Positions 1 to 11,100 of a stretch of DNA of 64,000 nt are shown piece by piece. The notes under the pieces are model-generated. The model made no database searches, was not told where the DNA came from, and saw only the letters and a list, made by a program, of their open reading frames with translations. The DNA is taken from assembly GCA_031216915.1 (NCBI GenBank), contig CM062297.1, forward strand, positions 361,473,704 through 361,537,703, written 5' to 3'. Source of the DNA: Pictodentalium vernedei (Eukaryota > Mollusca > Scaphopoda > Dentaliida > Dentaliidae). Both the position numbers and the translations under genes were made by a program. How positions within the stretch are numbered: the stretch's first letter is position 1; every line of letters starts with the position of its first letter.

Positions 1-25
1 TCCCCCAAATATTCCCTCAAAAGCC

Positions 26-430
26 CCTGACATACTACTGCTTCCCTTCCCCTCTGGCTCTCTCTGCAATGGTCCCCCTGTGGGGTCCCCGATGAGATCC
101 TGCCAATGAGGCCCCAAAACCACCTGACATACTATTGCTTCCCTTCCCCTCTGACTCTCTCTTCAATGGTCCCCCTGCGGGGTCCCCCAATGAGATCCTG
201 CCAATGAGGCCCCAAAACCACCTGACATACTACTGCTTCCCTTCCCCTCTGGCTCTCGCTTCAATGGTCCCCCTGCGGGGTCCCCGATGAGATCCTGCCA
301 ATGGGGCCCCAAAACCACCTGACATACTACTGCTTCCCTTCCCCTCTGGCTCCCTCTTCAATGGTCCCCCTGCGGGGTCCCCCGATGAGATCCTGCCAAT
401 GGCCCCAAAACCACCTGACATACTACTAAT
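26..430. repeat. 97-bp tandem repeat, about four units
   Basis: The motif CCTGACATACTACTG recurs at about 26, 123, 221, 318 and 414, giving a period of 96-98 bp. Units are more than 90 percent alike by eye and each holds a pyrimidine-rich CTTCCCTTCCCCTCTGG stretch followed by a GATGAGATCCTGCCAATG block. The array probably continues beyond the left edge of the window. The minus-strand open frame through it is a by-product of the near-multiple-of-three period and is not called as a gene. Confidence 0.93.
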
Positions 431-1240
431 CTTCTTCAGATCCACTAGTCAGAATGTTATGATATTTGGTATATCGCATCCTTAGGGGGTCAAATCCAGG
501 TTTGTTTAAATCAGGTCCGTGGGTTGATATTTGGGCTTCCTATGTTTTAACTCCAAAACAAATCATCCCTTGATTGTTGTGTGGACTCAATTTGGCAACA
601 CAAACTTTAGCTTAGTGTAATATGGGGAGTGTTCTTGGAAAATCTTCTTCAAAAGACCGAATCAGAATCTTTCGATATTTGGTATACAACATCCTTAGGC
701 AGATCAAATCTACGTTTGTTCAAATAAAGTCCCTGGGTTGATGTTTGGAACTCCCAATGGGAGCTGGAAATTTAACTTAGGGCAGTATGAGGAATATTCT
801 TTAACTGTTTGGAGCTCCCAATGGCAGCTGGAAATTTAACTTAGGGCAATATGAGGAGTATTCTTTAACACTCTTCTTCCCCTGAATCACCGGTTAGGAT
901 CTTTTGATATTTGATATACAACATCCTTATGGTCTTAGATTCAAATTTGCTCAAACCTATCCCCCGGGGTAATATTTGGGATTCATGTAGGAGCCCGAAT
1001 TTTCACTTCGTGCGAAAGAGAAATATTTCTTGAAGATCTTGTCGAGAACTACCATTCAGAATGTTTTGATATTTGGTATACAACACCCTAGCCGGGCTCA
1101 GATCGAAGTTTGTTCAAATTCATGTCCCTGGTTTCAAATTTGGGTTCCCTGAGACTGAGAGGGACCACATTTTTACTTAGTGTAATATGATTAATGATCT
1201 TTAAATATCTCCTTCTTCAGGTCCACTATCCAGAATCTAT
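431..1240 (+). repeat. Degenerate ~165-bp tandem repeat, family 1
   Basis: Diverged units share the ordered blocks GATATTTGGTATACAACATC, AGTTTGTTCAAAT, a CCCTGGGTT block, a TTGGGCTCCC-like block, ACTTAGTGTAATATGAGGA and a block close to ATCTTCTTCAG. Copies start near 461, 674, 906 and 1069, with one short internal duplication near 740-860. The same unit in the same orientation forms a second array at 26.2-27.5 kb. I know similar repeats with TTTGATATTTGGTATG blocks from bivalve genomes, which is a weak clue to the organism. No coding frame survives in it. Confidence 0.82.
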
Positions 1241-1487
1241 TGGAATGTGGCAAGTGAAGTCTATTTGGGGTGTATAGTGTTGTACTGGAAATCTGGGCAT
1301 TATCAAATCATCTGACATGTACAACAAAGTTAAAAATAATCACATGACTATTCCGTCTGTAAACAACTTTGTCAGGTGAGCGATTCAGTCCTCTCCCGGG
1401 GTGGGGGTGGGGGGGGGGGGGGCTCTTGTTTTTGTCTTAGTGGGGTTGCATAGTTGGCAACAGGCCTGAAAATAAGCAGGCTGACAT

Positions 1488-1686
1488 TTGCAGAATGAGG
1501 TCCCCAGAGGGTGAATTTGATGCTGCTATCCCATACAGTGGGCTAATTTATCCTCTGGGTACCTCTTTCCATTTAGTTTTGAGACCCTGTTTCAGACTGA
1601 GGTTCACAGAGGGTAAATTTAGTGATGCTATCCTGCTATGCAGGGTAGCATCACTAAATTCACCCCGTGGGGACCTCATTTTGCAG
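1488..1686. repeat. Inverted-repeat (hairpin) element, ~200 bp
   Basis: The left end TGCAGAATGAGGTCCCC and the right end GGGGACCTCATTTTGCA are inverted copies. The right half also holds a tighter palindrome around GGGTAGCATCACTAAATT (about 1603-1668). It looks like a small nonautonomous foldback or MITE-like element with no ORF. A G14 run lies just upstream (1409-1422). Confidence 0.75.
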
Positions 1687-2029
1687 ATGACAGTCTGCTT
1701 ATTTTCTGGCTTGGTTGGCGATCGCACTGGTGAGGAGACATATCATCAGAACGCGCTCGGAAAACGAATTCAATGAGGCGCCATACACTTTTGTTTGAAT
1801 TTGTGCTTAGAATTTCCTGACACAGACTGCTGGAGGAGTGACTTAATTCTGTTAACGAAACTAACATACCCCACAGCCGGTAGGAGAGGATAATCCTTCC
1901 TGTACCATTTCTCATTGCAGTGCTTCGCGCTTCGACACTGCACCTTTCCAGTAACTTCGAGGTACCTAGCTCCAGAACCTGTGGCGGTGGAAACGTGGTG
2001 GGTGGGTGGGAGGGGGGGGGGGGGGCTGT

Positions 2030-2190
2030 GGGAACTCCGTGACGTGAAGCTTGGGGTGGAAGTTCAAGTCCTCTAAAATGGGCACCATGGGAATAAACGA
2101 TTGACTAAACTTAACTTTATCTCCATGTTGCGATCACGACTAGCCATTGTGAAGAAATGTGACCTTAGTAAATGACCAGTAAATAAATAA
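2030..2190 (+). mobile_element. SINE fragment, second body type
   Basis: This shares blocks with 2985-3116 and 23240-23330: a CTCTAAAATGGGCA block, ATAAACGATTGACT, a CATGTTGCG block, AGCCATTGTG and GTGACCTTA, followed by an A/T-rich tail. The SINE at 61933-62312 ends with the same AGCCATTGTGCA...GTGACCTTAA tail plus a TAAATAAA repeat. This is therefore a 5'-truncated copy of a SINE using that 3' end. G and C runs lie beside it (2012-2025, 2236-2253). Confidence 0.55.
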
Positions 2191-2298
2191 CGAGGGTGAT
2201 AACCCCTTCCCCACTTTTTCAGATAATATATTTTGCCCCCCCCCCCCCCCCCCACATTTTTGATGTGTAAAAAAAATGTCCATGGACGTTTTTAGTGA

Positions 2299-2358
<60 letters not shown>
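2299..2358. repeat. ATT trinucleotide microsatellite
   Basis: About 20 uninterrupted ATT units. A similar run ends the LINE remnant at 29.07 kb, so this may also mark a LINE or SINE 3' end, but no such body is recognisable next to it. Confidence 0.95.
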
Positions 2359-2984
2359 GAACACTTTGCCTCACATAAACTGAAAGAACAATTAGTGTAC
2401 CCATACTCACCCATCCACACACACACATACATTTTCACGTTAATTTCGCCACAACTGTACACGGTAGGAATGGCATGAGAGGGATCATCTTTGTTCTTTT
2501 CGGGAGCTTGAACGACTTTCTGTGGAAAAAAAAGGAAATCAAGCACAATTTGTAACTTTCTGATGGCATTTCTTCTTCAGACACTTCCAAAATAATTAGG
2601 AATTACTGCCCTGCATCACGAACTTGCAGATTTCGAGTCAAGTCATTACCCAATATAAGTTACAAACTCGTAACTTTGCCCGATTCAATTTAGAAATGAG
2701 CAATATACCGAAAAACCGAACATATACCGATATCTTGAGGATACCGAAAAACCGAACCGAACCAATCGTTGAACTGCGATACCGTCTGAATTTTCAAATT
2801 TCCAACATTCGCTATTTATAAGTCCATGTTGAGGCTTGATAACAGTTGAAAGGTCCAGTTTCATGAAAGAAGTGACTGATTTTCTTTTCAGTTTTGTTAA
2901 CCCTCAATGGACTGGGAAACTAACGTGAATTCCCACTAGACTACAACCTGTACATGTCCAACTGCTATTTTACTGGTACATTAG
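2359..2984. other. No gene seen
   Basis: The stretch is AT-rich without a supportable ORF. It has a short direct repeat of ATACCGAAAAACCGAAC near 2706-2757 and nothing else I can name. Confidence 0.6.
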
Positions 2985-3116
2985 GACCCAGACACCAATG
3001 CTTGGGAGGTGCAAACCCTCTCTAAAATGGGCAACATGGCTTATTAACGCTCACCCCGTCTTGAGTTGATACTCATGTTGTGGTTATGATTAGCCATTGT
3101 GCAAAAATATGTGACC
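2985..3116 (+). mobile_element. SINE fragment, second body type, interrupted by a MITE
   Basis: It carries the same ordered blocks as 2030-2190, ending in AGCCATTGTGCAAAAATATG and GTGACCTTAA. The TTAA of that tail is where the hairpin MITE begins (3117), so the MITE appears to have used the SINE tail as its TTAA target. Confidence 0.6.
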
Positions 3117-3354
3117 TTAACCCTTTACCCAACGTAACGGCCAAAACCGGCCAGCACTATTCTCAAAAATCGCCAATTAATTTCCATTATTTTTTCATTT
3201 TTTGTCTCAAAAACATAGGTTATGACCCCTCATTGGAACGAGCTCGTCGAGCTCGTTCCAATGAGGGGTCATAACATGTGTTTTTGAGACAAAAAATGAA
3301 AAAAAATGAGTTATTCAAGAATTTTTTTTGCAAGTGTCGTCTGCTTTTTATGTT
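3117..3354. mobile_element. TTAA hairpin MITE, subfamily A, right end lost
   Basis: It starts TTAACCCTTTACCCAACG and has the central palindrome TTGGAACGAGCTCGTCGAGC with long arms reading TCATTTTTTGTCTCAAAAAC. The outer right end (GGTAAAGGGTTAA in other copies) is missing: the match stops near 3354. The CCCTTT start and TTAA target fit nonautonomous piggyBac-type transposons. No transposase is encoded. Confidence 0.88.
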
Positions 3355-4982
3355 GCGGTCTTGTACCATTACTATTGGCTACCGTTATTCTGCCTCATGT
3401 CTCAACCATTAATATTGACTTGTAACACTCTCAGTCTCGACTATAACCTCGATCAAGGTTGAATCTGACTGTTTCATTCCCCCTGTATAACACGTATTTA
3501 TTTATTTATTTATTATTGGTGCTTAACGCCACATCAGCAGCTAAGGCTATATCGTGGCGAGAAATCAGAGAAAAGTAAAACGTCAATATCATGAAGTAAA
3601 AGGGTGAATAAAAACAAAGGATAATCACAATAGACATGTCAAAGACAAAAATAATTTAAATAACAATGAGCAATGAGATAAGTGAAAGATGTCTACTTCT
3701 AAATCAACCTGATGAACTGAGCTTGATGAGTCTAGATTAAAAGAATAAAAACAATTTTAAAATTTGTTAAAAAGGTATAACACGTATACATACAGACAGA
3801 CAGGCCATATAAGGAATTCCGTAATTGTATTTCTCAGCCGATTCCGTAAAAATTGGGACTTGCTACCGCCCTCGGGTGTTTCTCACAACTATTGTCATAT
3901 TGATAATTGATCAGTATTGTCTATTGATAACTCATTACAGTTATAAATTTAAACATCACGTAACAAAGCCTCTGATGGTGCGATGAAACACGGAATTCGT
4001 ACTCACTCGTGTACAACTAAATTTAGTTCGTGTCTTCGTGCTGTATATTTAAATGCAGTGCTCGCGAGGGTCGTGTTGAAGTTATCACGGAACTAAATAT
4101 TTTCCCATAGGCGACCATTATAACATTCAGGCAAATACAAATATGATCGCATCACTTTAATTTTGTTTATACACCAATAAATAAATAAATAAGTCCAACT
4201 GCTTAGCTGTGAATCAATATTTATAGTATTTTTAAATTCAATCGGATGGAACATTTCTGTTGGTTGGAAAAACGAACCGACAGGTTAACTTTTCCCACCA
4301 ACTGAAATATTCTATTCGATTAAATCTAAAAATACGCGATGGATGTCAGACAGATTACATACCACAACAGCGTTAGATTCGTTTAAGGTGCTATATATAT
4401 GAGAATTTTGTTTATTTTGAAATTCCCACCTCTGATGTTCCTTTGAATTCAAATTAAATATCCACAAACTATACATCAAAATGAAGGTTGAGATGTATAG
4501 AACACGAAACACATATGTAGTCAACGCATAGAGTTGACAGCAGGCACCACTGGTTTCTGGAAGTCTACAACCGTATTCCTACAAGAACTGACAATACAAG
4601 AACATTTCACGAGAACAACTTGTGGCCAAATGTTCCTCACATTTCCAAGAACAAAGCATGGGTATCAGAATTCTTCAAAAACAGCAACAGTGATGGACGT
4701 GTATGGACAGCGGGCTGTCCATAATTTGTTTTTGTGTTTATCGCCGTCTCCGCTCTAACTTTGCTGATTAGCATGCAAATTTCATGGGAAATTTTGAAAC
4801 TCTTAGTATTCTACAATCATGTCCTACATTTCGCTGTTACAACTAACCGACCCACTGCTTAATTATTCTGACGAAATTTTAATCTTTATTTCACAACAAC
4901 AAAGGAATGGTTTCGCGCGCCGGAGGCGCGCAGGGACGGTATGAGAAGCAAGCCCATTTGGACCCTCAGTGACTGTAAATGA
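3355..4982. other. No gene seen; one SINE tail
   Basis: The 3495-3570 part (minus) is a SINE 3' tail: a TATTTATTTATT run followed by TTGGTGCTTAACGCCAC. A further TAAATAAA tail lies at about 4165-4193. Short open frames here show no family resemblance and no codon pattern worth calling. Confidence 0.55.
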
Positions 4983-5905
4983 TTGATTTTCACATGTCTA
5001 GGCGTGTCAAAGGAGGAAAAGGTTCAGGCACTCGGCGGGTGTCTCCGGTTGCGCTGTGATGGCTTCGTTGACATATCTCGGTTGGACCCTCGGGTGAGGA
5101 CCAGTGTGGGAGGTTGGGTCCTCTCACATTTTAGTTGCATAAAACTTGCATTTATAGGGCTGGTTCGTAAAAGGTATAATTCGCCAATTTTCCCGAATGT
5201 GCCTGATAACAGGATATCATCGCAAAATCAAAATCAACACTTCCACTGCCACAACCTATATGTTTTTTCAAACAGCCTTGTATATAATTTCCTTTACATT
5301 TTTTGTTGCACTTGCACCACCATGCGTATTGGTCTTTACAACGGTGGAACAGTCACGTCGCATTCTGACTGGAGATTTACTATACTAGATTTCTGTGCTT
5401 TTCTGGGTCTTCGGATAGTAGTCTTTTTACTGCTTATTCTATGTGGAGATATCCAACTCAACCCTGGACAGAATAGTGACGTCTCTATCGTCCGTATTAA
5501 TGTTTGTGGTCTCCGTCAAAAAGTTAATTTAATAAATGCGGAACTTGGCGATTACGACGTGATTGCCGTAACAGAATCTAAATTTAATAATGACATTGAT
5601 GACTCCAGTATTCGTATTTTTGGATGTTCCTTCCCCACAATTAGGAGAGATCGTCTCCAAGATCAGGGTGGAGGTATTGTTATTTATATAAAACGTAGCC
5701 TTTATTTAAAAAAAACGCCCTGATTTAGACGTCCCAGGTCTTGAAACCGCGTGGATGGAAATCCGGCATACCAATAAAAAACATTTGCTAGGCATCTTTT
5801 ATCGGTAGCCTTCTGCGTTCTCTCTTTATTGGAAGCTCATTGGTGAATCACTCTCGTTAGCTAGAAACGACTTATCAACGAAATGTGCAGTAATGGGCGA
5901 CTTTA
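4983..5905 (+). pseudogene. LINE 5' fragment: leader with 2A-like motif and start of endonuclease
   Basis: This is the N-terminal part of a CR1/L2-like non-LTR retrotransposon protein. The open frame of 246 codons has a hydrophobic stretch (about residues 140-153) followed at once by CGDIQLNPGQ. That sits close to the 2A peptide consensus DxExNPGP, but with Q for E and a final Q for P. The apurinic-type endonuclease domain then starts (INVCGL, VIAVTES, GGGIVIYIK). A stop at 5721 breaks the frame, yet homology continues (GLETAWMEI, LLGIFYR, CAVMGDFNA) with another stop at about 5806. It ends abruptly in the endonuclease at the short repeat beginning at 5905. Reverse transcriptase is absent, so this is a 3'-deleted copy, the reverse of the usual LINE truncation. 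Confidence 0.85.
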
Positions 5906-6075
5906 ACGCATTGCGAATTTAATGCACTCCGAATATTCGAATTGTTGAATGCGAATATTCGAAAAGTTTAATGCGAATACTTGCAATGCAGAATGCGAAT
6001 ATTCGCAATGTTGAATGCGAATATTCGCAATGCATTGCGAATATTTGCAATGCATCGCGAATATTCGTAATGTAA
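5905..6075. repeat. Short tandem repeat, ~20-24 bp unit
   Basis: Units of GAATGCGAATATTCGCAATG recur about seven times with small changes. Each contains the self-complementary CGAATATTCG, so single strands can fold into many hairpins. The array abuts the broken end of the LINE fragment. Confidence 0.9.
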
Positions 6076-6099
6076 GGCTCGATCTCCCCGCTACACATG

Positions 6100-6256
6100 T
6101 TGGACCCAATGGGCTTCCGTATTCAACCAGCTCCTCTTGTGCAGAGTTTGTCAGTTGCTCGCAGCTGTTCGATGGTTCTCTCCGGATACTCCGGCTTCCT
6201 CCACCCTTAAAACTGTCCGACTGGCTGTTGAAAGTGTTTTAAAACCCCAAAAAGCG
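6100..6256 (+). mobile_element. SINE 3' fragment
   Basis: It has the shared SINE body end: GGTTCTCTCCGGATACTCC, GGCTTCCTCCACCC, a TGTTGAAAGTG block and AAAACCCCAAAAA. The tRNA-like head is missing. Confidence 0.75.
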
Positions 6257-6485
6257 AACACGCAGATAATTCGTAATTCACATATATTACTCGATCCCAC
6301 AGGGACTCGGCGCGGGGTTTTTGCGATTCTGCGTTACTTGTTTGATACGACGGACCCAGCAATCAACACTTGGGGTGAGAGTCATCTTAACTCTGAAGTG
6401 GGCAAGGTGATTACAAATGGTTGGTTAAACTTGAATTTATTCTCCTGTTGTGGTGGTGAAATGGTTTTTCAAGACGAAAGCTACA

Positions 6486-6685
6486 TAAACCCTTTGAACC
6501 CTTGTGTATCTTCCACGCCAGTTCAGAAGAGTCTGTATTCGTTACTTGGGGGAGACCAATCAATATATTCATAATATTCATAATTGGTCTACCATACAAA
6601 TTCACCGAGCAATATCTACTTTATGACTTCAGGCCGTGTCGCGATCCTGGACCGGAATCGCGGACATACGTGTTCAAAGGGTTAA
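6486..6685. mobile_element. TTAA hairpin MITE, family 2
   Basis: The ends read AACCCTTTGAACCC and GTTCAAAGGGTTAA as inverted repeats. The interior has GGGAGACCAATCAATAT paired with AATTGGTCTACC. It matches copies at 16824-17074, 37386-37770 and 54746-54960. The CCCTTTGA end and TTAA target point to the piggyBac group. Confidence 0.82.
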
Positions 6686-6769
6686 AATTCATTCAAACAA
6701 ACACCCACTTGTATATTTACTGGGATTGGATTTACACTAAATCGTTTAAATAATGACTCATCTTCGGTT

Positions 6770-8345
6770 ACACCGGCGTATGACATTTCGAACAAGAGCC
6801 CCACCTTGCAGGCCAGTACACGTTCTGTATGTGTTGATGTGCATGCTGATTACTTGTGTTGACCTCTGTCTGTGACCTTGACCTTGGTGGAGCGGTCATT
6901 AGTTTTTAGTGCGACGCACCGCCTAGTCGTGATGCTTATGTTATTTAAAGTTTTGTTATATCACTTTCCATTGAAACATTATGACCGGGGACGAAAAGTT
7001 GATGTGCATGCGGATTCGTTCTGTTGACAACTATCTGTGACATTGACGCTGCTGGTTCATCCTGAATTCTTTACGCGACAGACCATCTAATGACGGTAGT
7101 TATGTTGTGTAACTTTGATTGCTGTATTTACTTCCACTAATAAGTTATGAATCGGACACTATGTATCTCTATCTCTAACCTTGACTTTGGCGGGTCGGTC
7201 GTCAATTTTGTACGCTACACACCAACTGGTGATGGTCCATATAACAAGTGCCATATCGATTGACCCATTCACACGCGTGTGTCGTTCTATCTTTATTACA
7301 CGCCTTCACGTCTATAAAAAAACAATTATTAAAAGGATACTCGGCAACCAAATTTGCGAGGGGAACCCGTGTTACTATTTCGTCCCCGGAGTTCCAATGT
7401 GTTCATCGTGCCTACTGGCACAGAGAACACATTGAAACTCAAGGGACGATTTTCAGCTATCGCTAGCGATTCAAATTGCAATTGCGTTGCACGATTTGTA
7501 GAAAATTGCAGTGAAATTTCGCTTCTGTTTAAAAATAGTCCGTCAGCGATTTCCGTTTCCGGAACAGATTTTATTTTCCGCATGGTTTGGTGTTGCTGTA
7601 GATGGGGAATACAAAGAACAGGCGTGTAATAAATTTCATTATGATACTTTCAACTAAAAGGTTACAGCTCGTACACGAAACAGATGATGTGCTTACCCCT
7701 GTCTGTGACCTTCGCCTTGATGGGTTGGTCATGACATTTGTTCACGATACACCATCTAGTGTTGGTCTATTTGTTGTGTAAGTGCCATTGTGATATCTCT
7801 TTCCACTGAAACATTATGACCGAGCACGAAAAAGATGATGTGTATGATTCCATGTTTTTACCTCTGTCTGTGACCTTGACCTTCGTGGGACGGTCGTGAA
7901 TTTTGTACATGACGCAGCACCTGGTAATGGTGCATATGTTGTGTACATTTCGTTGTGATATCTCCTTCCACTAAAATGTTATGATCGGACACAAAAAAGT
8001 TTGATGTGCATGCAAATTGCATTTGTTGACTTCTGTCTGTGTGTCCTTACCCTTGGCGGGCCGATCGTGTATTTTGCGAGTCACACACTCTTCAGTGGTT
8101 GTCCTTATGTTATGTTAGTGTCATTGTAATATCTCCCTCCACTACAATGTTATGACTCGGACACGAATAAGTTTATATGCATACTGTTTTCATGTGTTGA
8201 CCTCTATCGGTGACCTTGACATTGATGGGTTGGTCATGAATTTTATACACCACACGCCGTCCAGTTGTGTTGACATGTTCTGTAATTGTCCTTGTGATGT
8301 CTCATCCCATTAAAAAGTACGGCCTGAACTCGAAAAAGTTGACCG
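6770..8345 (+). repeat. Degenerate ~165-170-bp tandem repeat, family 2
   Basis: Ordered blocks recur about eight times: a TTATGACCG-type block, CACGAAAAAGTTGATGTGCA, a TGTTGACCTCTGTCTGTGAC block, a CTTGACCTT block, a GGTCGTGAATTTTGTAC block, a CGACACACC-type block and a GTCTATATGTTGTGTAA-like block. Starts lie near 6778, 6977, 7145, 7812, 7979, 8150 and 8310. Repeats with GACCTTGACCTTTGACC blocks and a cac-acc block are, from my memory, common in bivalves. The array is interrupted at about 7320-7640 by unrelated sequence containing a hairpin. Confidence 0.82.
7379..7448. repeat. Hairpin element, CGTCCCC family
   Basis: TCGTCCCCGGAGTTCCAATG pairs with CATTGAAACTCAAGGGACGA around a short loop (GTGCCTACTGGCAC). 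The same hairpin recurs at 61901-62360, where a SINE has split it. No ORF. Confidence 0.85.
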
Positions 8346-8745
8346 CCGGACATCCTGTCTGACGGACGAACAACGCCATAACACATTTGTATCCATCACC
8401 AATACATGTGCATTCACCAGCGATTCACAGGGGCGGACTAGGCCAATAAAGGTACCGGTATATTCATCAAGGGGGCCCCGAAACCGGAGAAAAGTTTGAT
8501 TTTTCGAACTGAACGAACGCTGCTTCCCTGCATCTCAGCAATCAATGGCAGTCCACATAAAGGACATTTCAGTGGTATTTTTGTTTCAACTTGATCGCTC
8601 ATTCGGCAAAAAATGGTTGTACCGGAGGATGACCCACCGGCATAATTCGGCCTTATGGGAGAAAAGTTTAATTTTACAAACTAAAAGAACACTGTTTTCT
8701 TGAGTCTGAGCGATCAGTGGCAAATTAGACTACTGGTACTACTGG
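8346..8745. other. No gene seen
   Basis: Short imperfect direct repeats around GGAGAAAAGTTT (8481 and 8660) suggest an old duplication of about 180 bp. Nothing recognisable otherwise. Confidence 0.5.
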
Positions 8746-8806
8746 TATTTATTTATTTATTGGTGCTTAACGCCACTTCAGCATCGAAGGCTGTAACGTG
8801 GTGATG
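8746..8806 (-). mobile_element. SINE 3' tail
   Basis: A TATTTATTTATT run is followed by TTGGTGCTTAACGCCACTTC, the same tail as 3495-3570. Read on the minus strand it ends GTTAAGCACCAATAAATAAA. Confidence 0.6.
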
Positions 8807-8818
8807 ACTGCTGGTATA

Positions 8819-8873
8819 TCGAAATGTCCTCTATGTGGACTGCAAATGGCAGTCCACACAGAGAACATTTCGA
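8819..8873. repeat. Hairpin, 55 bp
   Basis: TCGAAATGTCCTC plus TGTGGACTGC pair with GCAGTCCACA plus GAGAACATTTCGA, broken by one or two mismatches. A diverged half copy is visible at 8547-8575. Confidence 0.8.
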
Positions 8874-9213
8874 CACCCCCGACAATCTCTGCAATCAGAT
8901 CGATTTCGCCTTTTGGTCATTTTCACGAAATTTCATGCCCCAACATATGCCAGGCTACATCAATTTTGGGGACCCTCAATAAGGGTGGGGGGGGGGGGGG
9001 GCTGCCGGGAATTGTCCCGATGGACCATACGGTCTGTCCGCTTCTGGCGATGGGCAGTGGTCGTTGGTATCAGCACATGAAATATACAATGCAAAGCAAG
9101 CTTATCAACCTCCAGTTTGAGTATTTCAGGAAATTAAAATTTTGGCTGTCAATAGCGATTCACTGTACTTCATATAATTAAAATGTCTATCTATCTCTCT
9201 ATAACTCTACATC

Positions 9214-9582
9214 AAGGAGCACGATGGCTCAGTGGTTTGGGCATTGAATTTTTAGCTGCTCGATCCTGACCAGCGGCAACTGTGTTGTATCGTTGCGCAA
9301 GGCACTCTAATCCTGATTGCCCAAGTATGTGTGTGTGTGTGGGGGGGGGGGGGGGGGGGGGGGCACGGACACAGTGGCGCTGTGCGCTAAGACGCACTGT
9401 ACGTCAATGGTGTATTTGCCGTCAACCGCCTTCACCCCCCAACTTACTCTGCTTGTGTCGGATTAGTAAGTTGGAGTAACTTGGAGAGTATGACACTTGC
9501 ACTTTGGCTTCCTCCACTCATCAAACTGTACGACGCTGTGACCATGGTTGCTAAAAGTGTCTTTAAACCTCAAAAACATTGA
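9214..9582 (+). mobile_element. tRNA-derived SINE with G23 insertion
   Basis: The head GATGGCTCAGTGG (box A like) is followed by a decayed box B (CTCGATCCTGA), then AAGGCACTCTAATCCTGATT and the common body end GGCTTCCTCCAC and GTGTCTTTAAACCTC. A GT run followed by 23 G (9341-9363) lies in the middle where other copies have a short G-rich CACGTGGGGGCA-like stretch, so the run probably expanded from it. Confidence 0.85.
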
Positions 9583-10076
9583 AACGAATTCTACTCCACC
9601 AAAGTAATGAACTCACTTCTTGTCGATATAAAATGCAATGCACACCTTATTGTCCTATGATCACAAATGCGAGCAGGCAATTGCGACTGGACCGCTGCGA
9701 TCCAGTCGAAATGTTCTGTCCCCTTTTATGACCACAATATGTTAGTCGTGAACTAACACCGGTATTAATACTTCTTGACGCCTGTGATAATAATCGCGGA
9801 TGCAAAATTAATTTTTGAGGCGCGGTTTACAGCACATTTTGCAAATTCAAAGGTCTGAAAAAAAGTAAAATCTCCCGTATGTTTTATATTGGAACTGTAT
9901 GAAGTTTCATCGTGAGCCTGTCGTGGATAATTGAAATAGGATGTTCAGTTGTGTAAATTGGCGAATTATTTAATTCAGAAAGTGTCAGGAATCTCTGTGT
10001 GTGTTTATAATTGAAGGGAATTGCGCGAGTGAATTTGACCCTGTATGCCGCTGCATAATTGACTTGATTCCTCTCA
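9583..10076. other. No gene seen; small palindrome
   Basis: At 9675-9707 GCGACTGGACCGC faces GCGATCCAGTCG. Similar 30-bp palindromes with the core TTCGATCCAGTCGCGACC lie at 16551-16580 and 37315-37345. Otherwise unremarkable. Confidence 0.55.
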
Positions 10077-10321
10077 TTAACCCTTTACCTAACATGAAAA
10101 GCGGACGACACTTGCGAAAAAAATTCTTGAATAACTATTATTTTCATTTTTTTGTCTCAAAAACATAGGTTATGACCCCTCCTTGGAACGAGCTCGACGA
10201 GCTCGTTCCAATGAGGGGTCATAACCTATGTTTTAGAGACAAAATATGAAAATATAATGAAAATTAATTGGCTGAGAATAGCGCTGGCCGGTTTTGGTCG
10301 TTACGCTAGGTAAAGGGTTAA
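10077..10321. mobile_element. TTAA hairpin MITE, subfamily A, complete
   Basis: It runs from TTAACCCTTTACCTAACATG to GGTAAAGGGTTAA with TTAA at both ends. The centre is TTGGAACGAGCTCGACGAGC and its inverse. Total 245 bp. Confidence 0.93.
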
Positions 10322-10859
10322 GGACGCATACAGCTTATTATTCAGAACTCGGTAAATCTACATAATTTTTTCCAAGCTGTTATTGCAATATTATTGGAAG
10401 ATATCTTAAGATGTGACCAACTATTGAGGGGGGAGACAAAACTGCTTGGAGTTTGAGGCAGAGTACCTCCGTTCATACTATGATACTCCACCAGTGAGGT
10501 AAATAATTTTGAGACAGTGAGTCTCAGTCAACACTCTTACCCATTTCACCTTACACTCTGGTTGGAATCGTCTAAACACTGAATCATTTATGGAGAATAT
10601 AATGCCATTAGGCCTGCATATGAAGTTTGTTAAAATAGTTTTAACTTGTGAAAATCGATACTGCATGACTCTATAGCAAATATATGGCACAGATGGTGTA
10701 CTAATCGGATTTTGAAAACGTTAAACTCCGCTGAATATATAAAAGTATGGTTAACAGATGCATGAATATACGAAACAGACGTGTGATTAATATAAATTTA
10801 TTTTGTCACAGGATTACGGCGACCATTCTTTTGTAACCCACGAGGACTCAAATTTGGTT
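10322..10859. other. No gene seen
   Basis: AT-rich sequence without a supportable ORF or repeat. Confidence 0.5.
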
Positions 10860-11100
10860 TACTTGTCAAAATCCGTGGGGACACGGTGACGATGCGTACA
10901 AAGGCGTACTTCACGTAGATGGCGCACTTGCTTTCAACCGCTGATAACTCTGCCTGTGCCGGGTTAGTAAATCTGAGAGCCTCACACCTTGCTCGCTGAT
11001 GCTCGGCACTTGTGGTTCTCTCCCGGTACGTCGACTTCCACCAAAGGTAAAACGTTGTAGCCATGGTTGTAGAAAGTGCAGTTACACCCCATAAACAAAT
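10860..11100 (+). mobile_element. SINE, 5'-truncated
   Basis: Blocks of the common SINE body appear in order: AAGGCGTACTTCACGTAGAT, GGCGCACTTGCTTTCAACCG, GGGTTAGTAAATCTGAGAG, GTGGTTCTCTCCCGGTA, GACTTCCACC and a decayed GTTACACCCCATAAACAAAT tail. The head is missing. Confidence 0.78.

Noticed and set aside
230..445. 71-codon minus-strand frame with repeated SSMSGGFGA
   Set aside because: It is the translation of the 97-bp tandem repeat. The repetition in the peptide is a by-product.
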